The notes beneath the pieces were generated by a model. That model saw only the letters and a list, made by a program, of their open reading frames with translations. It was not told where the DNA came from and ran no database searches. Source: Methanosarcina sp. UBA5 (lineage in GTDB: Archaea; Halobacteriota; Methanosarcinia; Methanosarcinales; Methanosarcinaceae). Taken from it: 64,000 nucleotides of DNA. A program made the position numbers and the translations under genes. Position 1 is the stretch's first letter. Each line of letters begins with the position of its first letter. Of the stretch, positions 35,098 to 43,900 are shown in pieces. The DNA is taken from positions 130,104 to 194,103 of the forward strand of contig NZ_DAVG01000112.1 of the NCBI RefSeq assembly GCF_002505485.1, given 5' to 3'.

Positions 35098-36360
35098 ATG
35101 AACATCCCAAAGATATTCAACTTAACAGCACAAGATGCGTTTAATCATGTCTCAAGCAAGGTGTTCGCAGATCAGCAACTTTGCATGGTTCTAAAGTTGA
35201 GCGGGCAAGTTGATGAGACTTCCTTTGCCAAAGCGCTGCGTCTGACGTTAGACCAGGAACCTGTGCTGGGCTCCAGGTTTGTCGAGAACTGCGGCAACCC
35301 TTATTGGGGACGCAGAGATGATCTGGAAAAGATAATGATATGCTCCGTGATTGAAACCCCATCCCCGGAGCAGGGAATAATGACGTTTGTTAACGAGGCT
35401 TTGCATGCAGATACGGATCCCCTAGTAGTATCAAGAATCTTCAGAGAGAAAGAGACGGATACAGTCTGCATCAAAGTAAGTCACTCTGCCTGTGATGCCG
35501 GCGGGCTTAAGGAATATGTATCGATATTGTCTGACGTATACAGTAGGCTATGTGAAGATCCGAGATATTCCATTAGTCCGAATTTATGCGGTAGAAGGGA
35601 TCAAAGTCAGGTCTTTAAGCATATAAAAGAGTTTAGTAGTATCGAACCAAAGGGTGGTCCAAGACCAACCTGGACGCTCCATCAAAAAGACGGAGTTTCA
35701 CCAATGCGTTCCATCAGGTATATCCCGAAGGAGCGATTCATTAAAATTAAAAAGTATGCCCACGATAAGAAAGCAACTATAAACGACCTGCTCCTGACTG
35801 CATTATATAGGACGCTTTTTGAGATAAACAATACAGAGTATAAAGTACCCATGACTATCCAAGTGTCCATAGACCTGCGAAGATATTGCCCAGATAATGA
35901 AGCGGAAGCAATATGCAATCTTTCAGGAGCACTGTATCTTGGCGTTGAAAGAATACAGGAAGAAGTATTTGAGAAAACCCTTGAAAGAATTGTTTTTTTT
36001 ATGAGAAAATTGAAAGATAATTACCCAGGAATCGAGAGCGCAAAAGGACTGGAATACAAGTACGGGCAAGGTTATCCTGTTATGGAGAAGTGGATAATAG
36101 AGTCAGGTGTACTAAGTAGGAAACACAACTTAACGTATCCACTGCTCTCAAATTTTGGGATCTTGAAGGAATATAACTTTGGAGTGTTGCTTACAGTAAA
36201 AGGGTATATTACAAGCCCTATCATGTATCCACCTGGGTTTATGCTAGGAGTTTGTACTTACAATGAGGAAATTACACTCTCCATTGGATACTGGGGGCAA
36301 GAAAACTATAGGCTTGTAGAGAGCTTCCTGGACGTCTATTTGGAGGAGCTCCCAGGATAA
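35098..36360 (+). CDS. Condensation-domain/acyltransferase-like protein (stand-alone)
   Basis: 420 residues in the CoA-dependent acyltransferase superfamily (NRPS condensation, PapA5, wax-ester and alcohol acyltransferases). The active-site motif reads SHSACDAGG near residue 127, i.e. HxxxDA in place of the usual HxxxDG. A second-half signature, STIDLR-like VSIDLRRYCPD, is near residue 262. No adenylation or carrier domain is present here or next to it. It lies alone between direct repeats and downstream of tandem repeats, suggesting transfer. The substrate, whether an alcohol, an amine or a lipid, is unknown. The ATG has no strong ribosome binding site. Confidence 0.75.
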   Translation: MNIPKIFNLTAQDAFNHVSSKVFADQQLCMVLKLSGQVDETSFAKALRLTLDQEPVLGSRFVENCGNPYWGRRDDLEKIMICSVIETPSPEQGIMTFVNEALHADTDPLVVSRIFREKETDTVCIKVSHSACDAGGLKEYVSILSDVYSRLCEDPRYSISPNLCGRRDQSQVFKHIKEFSSIEPKGGPRPTWTLHQKDGVSPMRSIRYIPKERFIKIKKYAHDKKATINDLLLTALYRTLFEINNTEYKVPMTIQVSIDLRRYCPDNEAEAICNLSGALYLGVERIQEEVFEKTLERIVFFMRKLKDNYPGIESAKGLEYKYGQGYPVMEKWIIESGVLSRKHNLTYPLLSNFGILKEYNFGVLLTVKGYITSPIMYPPGFMLGVCTYNEEITLSIGYWGQENYRLVESFLDVYLEELPG

Positions 36361-36486
36361 GATCCCACACGGGGAAAGTCAAAAGTGAAATTAAAAAAGA
36401 GAAAGTCGGCTAAGTGACCGTAAATCTTATTTTTCCAGGGTGTATAGTATTCTCCAGTAAGTTTCTTTTTTCAATTTTATCGAATA

Positions 36487-36799
36487 ATTATACTTCTGAA
36501 AGTAGTACTGGAAAATTTTTAATTAATTTTTGATTTATTTCAAAGATTTCTGAACTTCTGGATGTTGGAACGTTTTATCTAGAAAGATAAGTAAATTAGT
36601 AACTATACACTTAATCGTTACTATTATTTTTCTTAGTTAAGCTGATACACGTTCAACTTGCTGAACTCACAGGTCAAAACATGGGCGTATTCTCAAGCTC
36701 ACTGTTTGACTTTTAGAATATGTTCTTTTACATCTTATTTTAAAAATGTCTCAGAGCGACTTAGAACGATAGGCGTTTTTACTGTCAATGGAAACACAA
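36487..36799 (+). repeat. 311-bp direct repeat, right copy
   Basis: The partner of 34342-34652 in the same orientation, displaced by about 2.15 kb. It starts with a decayed copy of the last codons of the small membrane protein and ends at GGAAACACAA, as the left copy does. Small insertions and deletions show that the copies have diverged for some time. Confidence 0.9.
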
Positions 36800-36817
36800 T
36801 ATAGAACTTTTAGTATA

Positions 36818-37384
36818 CTATCTTAAATATACTTCTGTCTTAGTTATATTATCTTCATATCCGCAATATTTACATTTTAAATAAGTCGTCGTTGTTTCTA
36901 TAGTTCTTTTTGATTCTTTTATTTCTTGGATATCTGGATTTTTATATTCATAATATGCAAACTCTTTATTACACTTTTTACACGTAGTAGTATTGGAATG
37001 AAAAAGCGCATATATAAACAAACAACCAATGAAAATTAATAGAACCCCAAAATAAAAGAAAAAATGTAGATTAATATTGTATCCAGAAGAAAGTGTTAAA
37101 ATAGTACCAGCTATAACAGATCCAATTCCCACATTTCTAACTTTAGTTTTCCCAAAATAACCTATTAATAATTCAGAAATCATTTTATGTAAAAAACTGT
37201 TTTTCCGAGTTCCATAATAATGGATGGTATTTTCATTATTAGTAAATGAAACTTCATTATTATTTCCAACTACTGATTTATCAATCTTATTTTCGGAACC
37301 AATCTTTATTGATGATTCATTATTACTATTGTTATTTGCATTATTATTAGAACCTATATTTATTGAATAATATTTTTTATCCAT
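36818..37384 (-). CDS. Asn-rich, membrane-anchored zinc-ribbon protein
   Basis: 188 residues of no family I recognise. Residues 1-55 are Asn/Ser-rich with repeated I-G-S-x-N patterns, like a short beta-helix or polar assembly segment. Two membrane helices lie at about 83-105 and 110-130. A cytosolic or external tail has CKKC and CKYCG pairs about 40 residues apart, forming a probable zinc ribbon. The order is polar domain, hairpin membrane anchor, zinc ribbon. Very AT-rich, with weak context; the only near neighbour is the right-hand direct repeat, which ends 18 bases past its stop. Function unknown. Confidence 0.65.
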   Translation of the reverse strand: MDKKYYSINIGSNNNANNNSNNESSIKIGSENKIDKSVVGNNNEVSFTNNENTIHYYGTRKNSFLHKMISELLIGYFGKTKVRNVGIGSVIAGTILTLSSGYNINLHFFFYFGVLLIFIGCLFIYALFHSNTTTCKKCNKEFAYYEYKNPDIQEIKESKRTIETTTTYLKCKYCGYEDNITKTEVYLR

Positions 37385-37943
37385 ATATATTCCTTGTTAC
37401 CTGTGTATAATCAACGAAAGATATATGAAAATAATTAATTTAAACTTTTTTAAAGATTTGCATATTTAGTGGTCAAAAACAAGCATTATCTGCTATTTTA
37501 TGGCTGGTGACAGCTTACGTAGCTCTACCCCTACATTAAATGCTTTACTTGATCCTTACAATGGTCAAAAGTTCTATAAGATTACAAATATCGGAAAAAT
37601 TACAAATTAATTCAAGTATGTAGATTCGACCTCATTATGGGGAAAAACATAATACTTGAAGCATAATTCCTATATCATCGCTTGTTTATTATAAAGAAAA
37701 TTGCCCTTTCTGAGCTGAATTTTCCACAAGTGCCTATGTATTTGCTTTCTCGATTATTCCATAGTATATAAGAAGTTACTTGTTTCCTTCGATAACCCCA
37801 CCCTAAAACGCAAAAAAACTATGAGATACACATGGGCACTTTTTAGATATCTTCTGTTGGCGTTTTTACTCACTCAAAAAGTATATAAAAATATGATTTA
37901 ATGGTTTTTTTTAATTAAAAAAGAAAACCAGAATATTCTGGTT
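37385..37943. other. AT-rich spacer between the zinc-ribbon gene and gltA
   Basis: I see no supported gene. A 36-codon frame at about 37502-37609 has no ribosome binding site. The sequence composition is like other accessory spacers of the window. Confidence 0.4.
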
Positions 37944-39353
37944 TCACTGCTCTTTCAAATACTCATCGATTGCTTTTGCGGCTTTCTTGCCAGCGCCCAT
38001 TGCGCTGATGACGGTTGCTGCACCTGTAACAACGTCTCCGCCTGCAAAGACTCCACATTTGGAGGTTGCACCTGTTTCTTCATCTGCGACAACAGTGCCT
38101 TTTTTGTTCTGATCAAGGCCTTCCGAGCCTTTGAAAATCATTGGGTTAGGAGATGTACCGATTGCGATAACCACAACATCGGCAGGGATCGTGAATTCCG
38201 AACCTTCTACAGGGACAGGGCTTCTTCTGCCGGACTTGTCAGGTTCGCCGAGTTCCATTTTAATACATTCGACTGCAGTAGCATTGAATTTCTCGTCGCC
38301 AAGGATGCGGACAGGGTTTGTAAGGAGCCTGAAGGTTATGCCTTCCTCTTTAGCGTGCTCGATTTCTTCCCTGCGAGCTGGCATCTCTTCTTCCCCGCGA
38401 CGGTAGACTATGCTGACTTCTTCAGCGCCAAGGCGGAGGGCTGAACGGGCGGCATCCATTGCCACGTTTCCGCCTCCTACTACCACAACGTGCTTTCCCA
38501 GCCTGACTCTGGTATCATATTCAGGGTCATAGGCTTTCATGAGGTTTACGCGGGTCAGAAACTCGTTTGCGGAATATACGCCATTGAAGTTTTCGCCCGG
38601 GATTCCCATAAAGCTAGGGAGGCCTGCGCCCGTGCCCATGAAAACCGCATCAAATTCATCACAGAGCTCGTCTAAGGTCTTGATCCTGCCGATTATATAG
38701 TTGAGCTTGAACTCTACCCCAAGCTGCTTAATATACTTAACTTCCTGCCGCACAATTTCCTTTGGCAGCCTGAACTCGGGAATGCCGTAACTCAGAACTC
38801 CGCCGGCCTTGTGGAGGGATTCGAAAACTGTTACTTTGTGACCCATCTTTACAAGGTCTGCCGCAGCAGTGAGACCTGCAGGCCCTGAACCTACAACGGC
38901 TACTTTCTTTCCTGTAAGCTCCGGAATCTCAGGAACCTTTACTCCCTGCTGGTGTTCATAATCGGCGCAAAAACGTTCGAGCCTTCCGATAGCGACTGAC
39001 TGCCCCTTCTTTCCGAGTACGCAGAGAGCTTCGCACTGAGTTTCCTGGGGGCAGACGCGGCCGCAGATGGCAGGAAGAGCATTTGTGCCTTTAATCTTCT
39101 CGATTGCCCCTGAGAAATCTTCCTCACAGATCAGCTTGATAAAGCCTGGAATGTCCACATTCACAGGGCAGCCTTCGACACATTTTGGTTCTTTACAGGA
39201 TAGACAGCGGGAGGCTTCGGCAAGAGCGTCTTCTTTCGTGTAGCCGAGAGCTACCTCATTAAAGTTCTTTCTGCGCTCTTCCGCAGGCTGTTCTGGCATC
39301 GGGATCCTTTCTTTCTTTGCTTTTGAGGTTTTTTCTCCATTTAATTCTTGCAT
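37944..39353 (-). CDS. gltA: NADPH-dependent oxidoreductase, GltA/NfnB/SudA type
   Basis: 469 residues. The N-terminal cysteine-rich domain binds two [4Fe-4S] clusters (CLSCKEPKCVEGCPVNVD; CGRVCPQETQCEALCVLG). It is followed by an FAD Rossmann motif VAVVGSGPAGLTAAADL (about 150) and a NADPH motif VVVVGGGNVAMDAARSAL (about 290). The family covers the glutamate synthase small chain, NfnB and sulfide dehydrogenase. With the FAD/[2Fe-2S] partner immediately upstream it forms an NfnAB-like pair, so ferredoxin:NADP+ transhydrogenation, possibly electron-bifurcating, is likelier than glutamate synthesis. GGAGGGG precedes the ATG. Confidence 0.88.
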   Translation of the reverse strand: MQELNGEKTSKAKKERIPMPEQPAEERRKNFNEVALGYTKEDALAEASRCLSCKEPKCVEGCPVNVDIPGFIKLICEEDFSGAIEKIKGTNALPAICGRVCPQETQCEALCVLGKKGQSVAIGRLERFCADYEHQQGVKVPEIPELTGKKVAVVGSGPAGLTAAADLVKMGHKVTVFESLHKAGGVLSYGIPEFRLPKEIVRQEVKYIKQLGVEFKLNYIIGRIKTLDELCDEFDAVFMGTGAGLPSFMGIPGENFNGVYSANEFLTRVNLMKAYDPEYDTRVRLGKHVVVVGGGNVAMDAARSALRLGAEEVSIVYRRGEEEMPARREEIEHAKEEGITFRLLTNPVRILGDEKFNATAVECIKMELGEPDKSGRRSPVPVEGSEFTIPADVVVIAIGTSPNPMIFKGSEGLDQNKKGTVVADEETGATSKCGVFAGGDVVTGAATVISAMGAGKKAAKAIDEYLKEQ

Positions 39354-39370
39354 TTTTCATCCCCTCCTTA

Positions 39371-40216
39371 TCAGTGCAGTCCACACCTGCATTCTTCTTC
39401 GTATTTTTCCGCGGCTTTTGCCTCTTCGCCGCGATACATCGCAAGCCTGTTCATGAGTTGAACAAAATCAACTTTCCGTGCATCAAATTCAGGCCCGTCA
39501 ACGCAGGTAAATCTTGTTTTTCCATCAACTGTAACCCTGCAGCCGCCGCACATACCTGTCCCATCGACCATGATGGAGTTAAGGCTGACCAGAATTTCAA
39601 CATCATAGGGAGAAGCTACTCCTGCTCCTACCTTCATCATTATTGGGGGCCCAATGATCACAACTCTTGCAACCTTTTCACCGCTATCCAGAATCTGTTT
39701 CATGATGTTGGTCACAAACCCGTGGTGTCCTTTTGATCCATCATCGGTCGCGATATACAGTTCGGAGCTGGCATCTTTCATTTCCTCTTCAAGGATAAGA
39801 AGGTCCTTGTTCCGGGCTCCTATAATGGAAATTACCTTGTTACCCACTTTGCTATATGCCTTTGCCTGAGGATATAACGGGGCAACTCCTATACCTCCTC
39901 CTACAAGGATAACAGTACCGAGTTTCCTTACATCGGCAGGGGTGCCAAGAGGTCCGACGAAGTCTTCCAGAAACTCGCCTGCAGAAAACTTTGCAAGCTG
40001 TTTTGTAGTCTTGCCCATCTCCTGAAATATTATGGTTACTGTGCCTTTCTCTTTGTCAAAATCGGCGATTGTAAGGGGAATCCGTTCTCCCTTTTCATCA
40101 ATTCTGAGGATTATGAACTGTCCGGCTTTCGCAGCCTTTGCCACGTCAGGGGCGTCTATTACCATCCTGTGCACTGACGGAGCGATTTCTTCCTTTTTCA
40201 ATATTTTATATGCCAT
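39371..40216 (-). CDS. Ferredoxin-NADP reductase-like subunit (NfnA/SudB type)
   Basis: 281 residues. It has an FAD-binding beta barrel, a nucleotide-binding domain (ILVGGGIGVAPLYPQAKA) and a C-terminal [2Fe-2S] site of the PyrK/NfnA type (MCGGCRVTVDGKTRFTC). The longest frame adds 26 residues from 40294, but ATG 40216 (MAYKILKKEEIAP) follows GTGATC and matches the family start. It lies 17 bases upstream of gltA; the two subunits almost certainly form one heterodimer that exchanges electrons between ferredoxin, NADH and NADPH. Confidence 0.88.
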   Translation of the reverse strand: MAYKILKKEEIAPSVHRMVIDAPDVAKAAKAGQFIILRIDEKGERIPLTIADFDKEKGTVTIIFQEMGKTTKQLAKFSAGEFLEDFVGPLGTPADVRKLGTVILVGGGIGVAPLYPQAKAYSKVGNKVISIIGARNKDLLILEEEMKDASSELYIATDDGSKGHHGFVTNIMKQILDSGEKVARVVIIGPPIMMKVGAGVASPYDVEILVSLNSIMVDGTGMCGGCRVTVDGKTRFTCVDGPEFDARKVDFVQLMNRLAMYRGEEAKAAEKYEEECRCGLH

Positions 40217-40807
40217 GAGATCACATTTTCCTGAGTAAAAGCAATTCTTTTGAGCAAATGAATCGGTAAATTTTGATACGGCGGATCTCCTCACGGATTT
40301 TTCGCACTACAGAGCTTTCCCGCCTGGACGCTCTCCTTATATTGATTAATGGGATATATATTCTCCCAAATAATTTTAATTATTTTGTCCGTCTGGATCA
40401 TTTTTTTGTTGAACTATAAGTACCCTTTCTGTCAATGCTTCCTTTTAAAAGAGTCTGGGTATTCTTCAACTTTTTGACCATTGTTGCAATAATTTAATAA
40501 ATATAATGGATATAATAAATTAAGGGGTAATCCCTAAACAGATTATATCAGGAAGTTAATTGGCGGAGAGGGGGGATAAAGCAAACTCAGTGCAAACTAT
40601 ATCCAGATAGATAACCGAATTTTATGGCCGTATTTGAACTTGAAAATTTAAAACCTTTGCCTGAGAGAGAAATTCATTCTCTGAAGAGACTCGTCCACTT
40701 TATTGCTATATAAAGCTAAATGGTTATAAAAAGCTGAATGATTTCGTTCTGACAGGTGGATAAGGGAAAATACAACTGAGATGAATTTATACATGGAGGT
40801 TAAACAA
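40217..40807. other. Spacer between the Nfn-like pair and a small charged ORF
   Basis: No gene is supported. On the minus strand TATA-like sequence near 40360 could serve the Nfn-like pair, and on the plus strand ATATAATGGATATAATAAATT near 40501-40521 could serve the small ORF at 40808. Confidence 0.4.
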
Positions 40808-40948
40808 ATGCCTGAAGAAAGAAGAGAAGGTACAAAGGGAGAGAAGTTAGAGGAGAAGAAAGGAGAAGAAGTAGCTGACGTCGATCCGATCCATCCTACC
40901 GAAGCACGGGGTGGCAAGAAGAGATCGCTACTTGACACCTGCAAATAA
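40808..40948 (+). CDS. Small highly charged protein (46 residues)
   Basis: A short frame with a strong ribosome binding site: GGAGG at 40795-40799, 8 bases from ATG. About half the residues are Lys, Arg or Glu in the first 25; the C terminus reads ...HPTEARGGKKRSLLDTCK, with a lone Cys two residues from the end. In-frame ATGs at 40781 and 40793 lie at or before the GGAGG and are unlikely. No family is recognised; it may be nucleic-acid-binding or disordered. The ribosome binding site and codon usage support translation. Confidence 0.6.
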   Translation: MPEERREGTKGEKLEEKKGEEVADVDPIHPTEARGGKKRSLLDTCK

Positions 40949-41024
40949 TTTCACTTATTTTTTACTTTTTTGCCGGGATGATTAAGACGCTGGAAGATTG
41001 AAAAAATTATAAAAGGGAACGCTT

Positions 41025-41162
41025 ATAGTACAAAAAACTGATATTGAATCTCCGGGCCCGATAGAAAAAGAGGTCAAGGCAAGGAAAAAGCCTCTCATAA
41101 GCTGTGATAAATACGATGAGAAAGAACGAAAGACCCTTTATGGGAAAGAAAGAAGGTCCTGA
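41025..41162 (+). CDS. Possible small charged ORF without a standard start
   Basis: An open frame follows an in-frame TAA and encodes QKTDIESPGPIEKEVKARKK then PLISCDKYDEKERKTLYGKE. Codon choice is like neighbouring genes and the composition resembles the 46-residue protein at 40808. No ATG, GTG or TTG lies before the coding-like part; an ATA at 41025 is the only near-cognate in a sensible place. It could be a decayed gene. Confidence 0.3.
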   Translation: MVQKTDIESPGPIEKEVKARKKPLISCDKYDEKERKTLYGKERRS

Positions 41163-41369
41163 ATATTTTTGAGGTCAGGAAAGGAAGAACAGAGGAAAAT
41201 CCTCGAATAGAGGCCTTTATTGAACTTTGTGTTCTTTTCCGTCCTTTTTAAGCATTTTTCTTTTAGCTCGCTGCTCGCCTCTTTATTTTCTTGATCTTTT
41301 ATCCTGTTTTATTTTCCGGGTTCTTTTATTTTACTTTATTTTCCAGGTTCGTTTATTCCATTCATTCTT

Positions 41370-41522
41370 ATGCTGGAAAACAGCTATTGTGCCTCTGATG
41401 TGACCTCCCTTACAGATAAGGACCAGACAACGGTTTCAAAGCACCTGAAAGTGCGAACTGAAAGTCTGGATGCAACTGAAAATATGATAAATGAAAACAC
41501 GGATGTAACTGGTGCCTTCTGA
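41370..41522 (+). pseudogene. ArsR-family regulator remnant
   Basis: 50 codons. CASDVTSLTDKDQTTVSKHL is the helix-turn-helix core of ArsR/SmtB repressors, in which a cysteine-bearing strand precedes the recognition helix. The frame then degenerates into unrelated residues and stops, so the dimerisation and wing regions are missing, as is the N-terminal helix. I read this as a broken copy rather than a working regulator. Confidence 0.55.
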
Positions 41523-41704
41523 AATATATACTGGCAATCAGTTATTCTCTTTTTTGAAAGAATACCATGCTTGTCATGCAGGAAATGAGTAGATTTAACA
41601 TTTTCCTGTGCAAAGATTATTTAATGACATTCATTATATATTGCTCTAATCTTGTGTTTTCAGCTTATCTGTACCCTTTATATCTAAAATTTAATTTATT
41701 ATAG

Positions 41705-41805
41705 AATCTAAGCTATCATAAAATCCAAGTCATTATAAAATCTAAGCTATTATAAAATCTAAGCTATTATAAAATCTAGTTATTATAAAATTTAAGCTAT
41801 TAAAA
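41705..41805. repeat. 17-bp tandem repeat, six units, upstream of manC
   Basis: Units of AATCTAAGCTATTATAA start at 41705, 41722, 41739, 41756, 41773 (16 bases) and 41789, two of them identical and the rest with one to four changes. The array sits 65-165 bases upstream of the first gene of the glycan cluster. Each unit contains a TTATAA core that could act as a TATA-like element. Confidence 0.9.
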
Positions 41806-41868
41806 GATTTAAGTTATCTTCAATTCGATTATTAAGATAGCATCCGTTTTAACCAATATCCAAAGGAG

Positions 41869-43245
41869 ATGACAGGTATAAAATCAATAATTCTTGCAGG
41901 CGGTTCAGGAACACGACTCTGGCCTCTCAGCCGAGAAATGTATCCCAAACAATTTTTAAAGTTTGGAAGTACGTCTCTTTTCCAGGAAACGGTCCTCAGA
42001 TGCCTTGAAATTACTGAAATTTCCGAAATTTTCGTTGTAACGAATGAAGCTCAGAAATTTTTCGTAATCGGACAAATTGAGGAAATCGGGTACTCAATCC
42101 CTCCAGAAAATGTCTTAATCGAGCCCGAAGGCAAGAATACTCTCCCTGCGATCTTCTTCGGAATGAAAGAAATTGAAAAAAAATATGGGCACTCTGTAGT
42201 AGGAATCTTTTCTTCGGACCATGTCCTTGATAGATCTGCAATGCAGACAATTTCTTCGGCTGAAGAACTTGCTTCGGATTATCTGGTTACTTTCGGGGTT
42301 ATTCCTGCTTTTCCTCACACGGGATACGGCTATATTAAACCCTCAGAAACCTGTGGGCCAGGTTATAGGGTTTCGGAATTCAGAGAAAAGCCGGACCGGA
42401 AAACTGCAGAGAAGTATATTCAGGAAGGCTGCCTCTGGAACAGCGGGATGTTCCTTTTCGACACAGGACTCTTCTTTGACGAAGTTAAAAAATATGCACC
42501 GTCTGTTTTCGCCTGTTTTGAAAACGGAAAGAATATTAATGAGATTTATGCATCTGTGGACAAGATCTCCATTGATTATGGAATAATGGAAAAATCCGAT
42601 CGGGTCGCAGTTGTAAAACTTGAGCAGAAATGGAGCGATCTGGGAAATTTTGCAGCAATTTATGACGAGTTTGAAAAGGACCCCGTAGGAAACGTAATTC
42701 ATGAATGTGATCCTCTGATGCTCAACTCCGATGGAAATCTAGTATATTCAAGTTGTGGCAAGCTTGTTTCACTCATCGATGTTAAGGATATGGTTATTGT
42801 TGATACCAGTGATGCTCTGTTAGTCTGCCCTAAATCCAGCAGCCAGAAGGTGAAGGATATTGTCTCAGCCCTTAAAGACAGGAATGATGAAAGGGCATAC
42901 ATAGGACAGACTGTTTATAGGCCTTGGGGTTCATATACCCTACTTGAAGCCTCTCCGGAGCATAAGATTAAAAATATCACAGTACTTCCTGACCATAAGT
43001 TAAGCCTCCAACTGCATTACCATCGCAGTGAGCACTGGGTGGTTGTCAAAGGTATGGCCTGTGTGGAAGTTAGCGGACAGCAATTTTTCCTGAGACCTGG
43101 AGAGAGTACTTTTATCAGCGCAGGAGAGAAACACAGATTGTCCAATCCCGGGAAAATTCCGCTTGAGATTATTGAAGTGCAGTTAGGGGAACTTGTGGAC
43201 GAAGCGGATATTGTCAGGTTTGACGATGTCTACGGGAGGAAATGA
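41869..43245 (+). CDS. manC: Mannose-1-phosphate guanylyltransferase / mannose-6-phosphate isomerase
   Basis: 458 residues. The N-terminal nucleotidyltransferase has LAGGSGTRLWPLSREMYPKQ (GTP loop and signature) and FREKPDRKTAEKYI. The C-terminal cupin shows PWGSYTLLE and HYHRSEHWVVVKG, the metal-binding isomerase site. It makes mannose-1-P and GDP-mannose, feeding gmd and fcl downstream. The ATG at 41869 overlaps the ribosome binding site itself (GGAGATGAC). An ATA at 41878, 9 bases after GGAG, would give the usual family start (M)KSIILAGG; see findings. First gene of the cluster. Confidence 0.93.
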   Translation: MTGIKSIILAGGSGTRLWPLSREMYPKQFLKFGSTSLFQETVLRCLEITEISEIFVVTNEAQKFFVIGQIEEIGYSIPPENVLIEPEGKNTLPAIFFGMKEIEKKYGHSVVGIFSSDHVLDRSAMQTISSAEELASDYLVTFGVIPAFPHTGYGYIKPSETCGPGYRVSEFREKPDRKTAEKYIQEGCLWNSGMFLFDTGLFFDEVKKYAPSVFACFENGKNINEIYASVDKISIDYGIMEKSDRVAVVKLEQKWSDLGNFAAIYDEFEKDPVGNVIHECDPLMLNSDGNLVYSSCGKLVSLIDVKDMVIVDTSDALLVCPKSSSQKVKDIVSALKDRNDERAYIGQTVYRPWGSYTLLEASPEHKIKNITVLPDHKLSLQLHYHRSEHWVVVKGMACVEVSGQQFFLRPGESTFISAGEKHRLSNPGKIPLEIIEVQLGELVDEADIVRFDDVYGRK

Positions 43246-43802
43246 TAAGTGTGAAGGTAATAGGCACGAAAATAAATGATCTCTTTATACTTGAACCTAA
43301 AGTTTTTAGAGATGATCGGGGTTATTTTTTTGAAAGCTATAACAAAACAACACTGGATAGCCTTTTAGGAAAAGAATACTCTTTTGTTCAGGATAATGAG
43401 TCAAAATCATCTTATGGAGTAATTCGTGGTCTACACTATCAGCTGGCTCCTTTTAGTCAGGCGAAACTTGTAAGAGTATTACAAGGGGAAGTCTACGATG
43501 TTGCAGTAGATTTAAGGAAGAATTCACCTACTTTTCTTGATTGGGTTGGAGTTGAACTTTCCGCTGAAAATAAAAGGCAGTTTTTAATTCCTAAAGGCTT
43601 TGCTCATGGATTTTCCGTACTGAGCGAAACTGCCATTTTTCAATACAAATGCGATGAATACTACCACCCTGAGGCTGAAGCAGGGATTATCTATAATGAT
43701 TCGTCGTTGAATATTGACTGGAAGATAAAAACTGAAGATATAAAGACCTCTCCAAAGGATCTATTACTCCCAAAATTAGAAGAAGCTAAAATGAGTTATT
43801 GA
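43242..43802 (+). CDS. rfbC: dTDP-4-dehydrorhamnose 3,5-epimerase
   Basis: 186-residue cupin. RmlC features are VFRDDRGYFFESYN, VQDNESKSSYGVIRGLHYQ (catalytic His in the last segment) and IPKGFAHGFSVLS. It epimerises dTDP-4-keto-6-deoxyglucose at C3 and C5. The start ATG overlaps the manC stop (ATGA). A GTG at 43251, 11 bases from GGAGG, is an alternative that gives MKVIGTKIND. It is followed by a 98-base gap to rfbB. Confidence 0.94.
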   Translation: MISVKVIGTKINDLFILEPKVFRDDRGYFFESYNKTTLDSLLGKEYSFVQDNESKSSYGVIRGLHYQLAPFSQAKLVRVLQGEVYDVAVDLRKNSPTFLDWVGVELSAENKRQFLIPKGFAHGFSVLSETAIFQYKCDEYYHPEAEAGIIYNDSSLNIDWKIKTEDIKTSPKDLLLPKLEEAKMSY

Positions 43803-43900
43803 AACTTGAGCAAATTTTTATTTATCAATTGTAATTTATTGGTATGTATTTATTCTATTAACGTACCAAATATTTATTAACACGCCAAGAGGTGACTTAA

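Noticed and set aside
41705..41805. Possible CRISPR array from 17-bp repeats
   Set aside because: Units are contiguous with no spacers and are too short; no cas genes are in the window.
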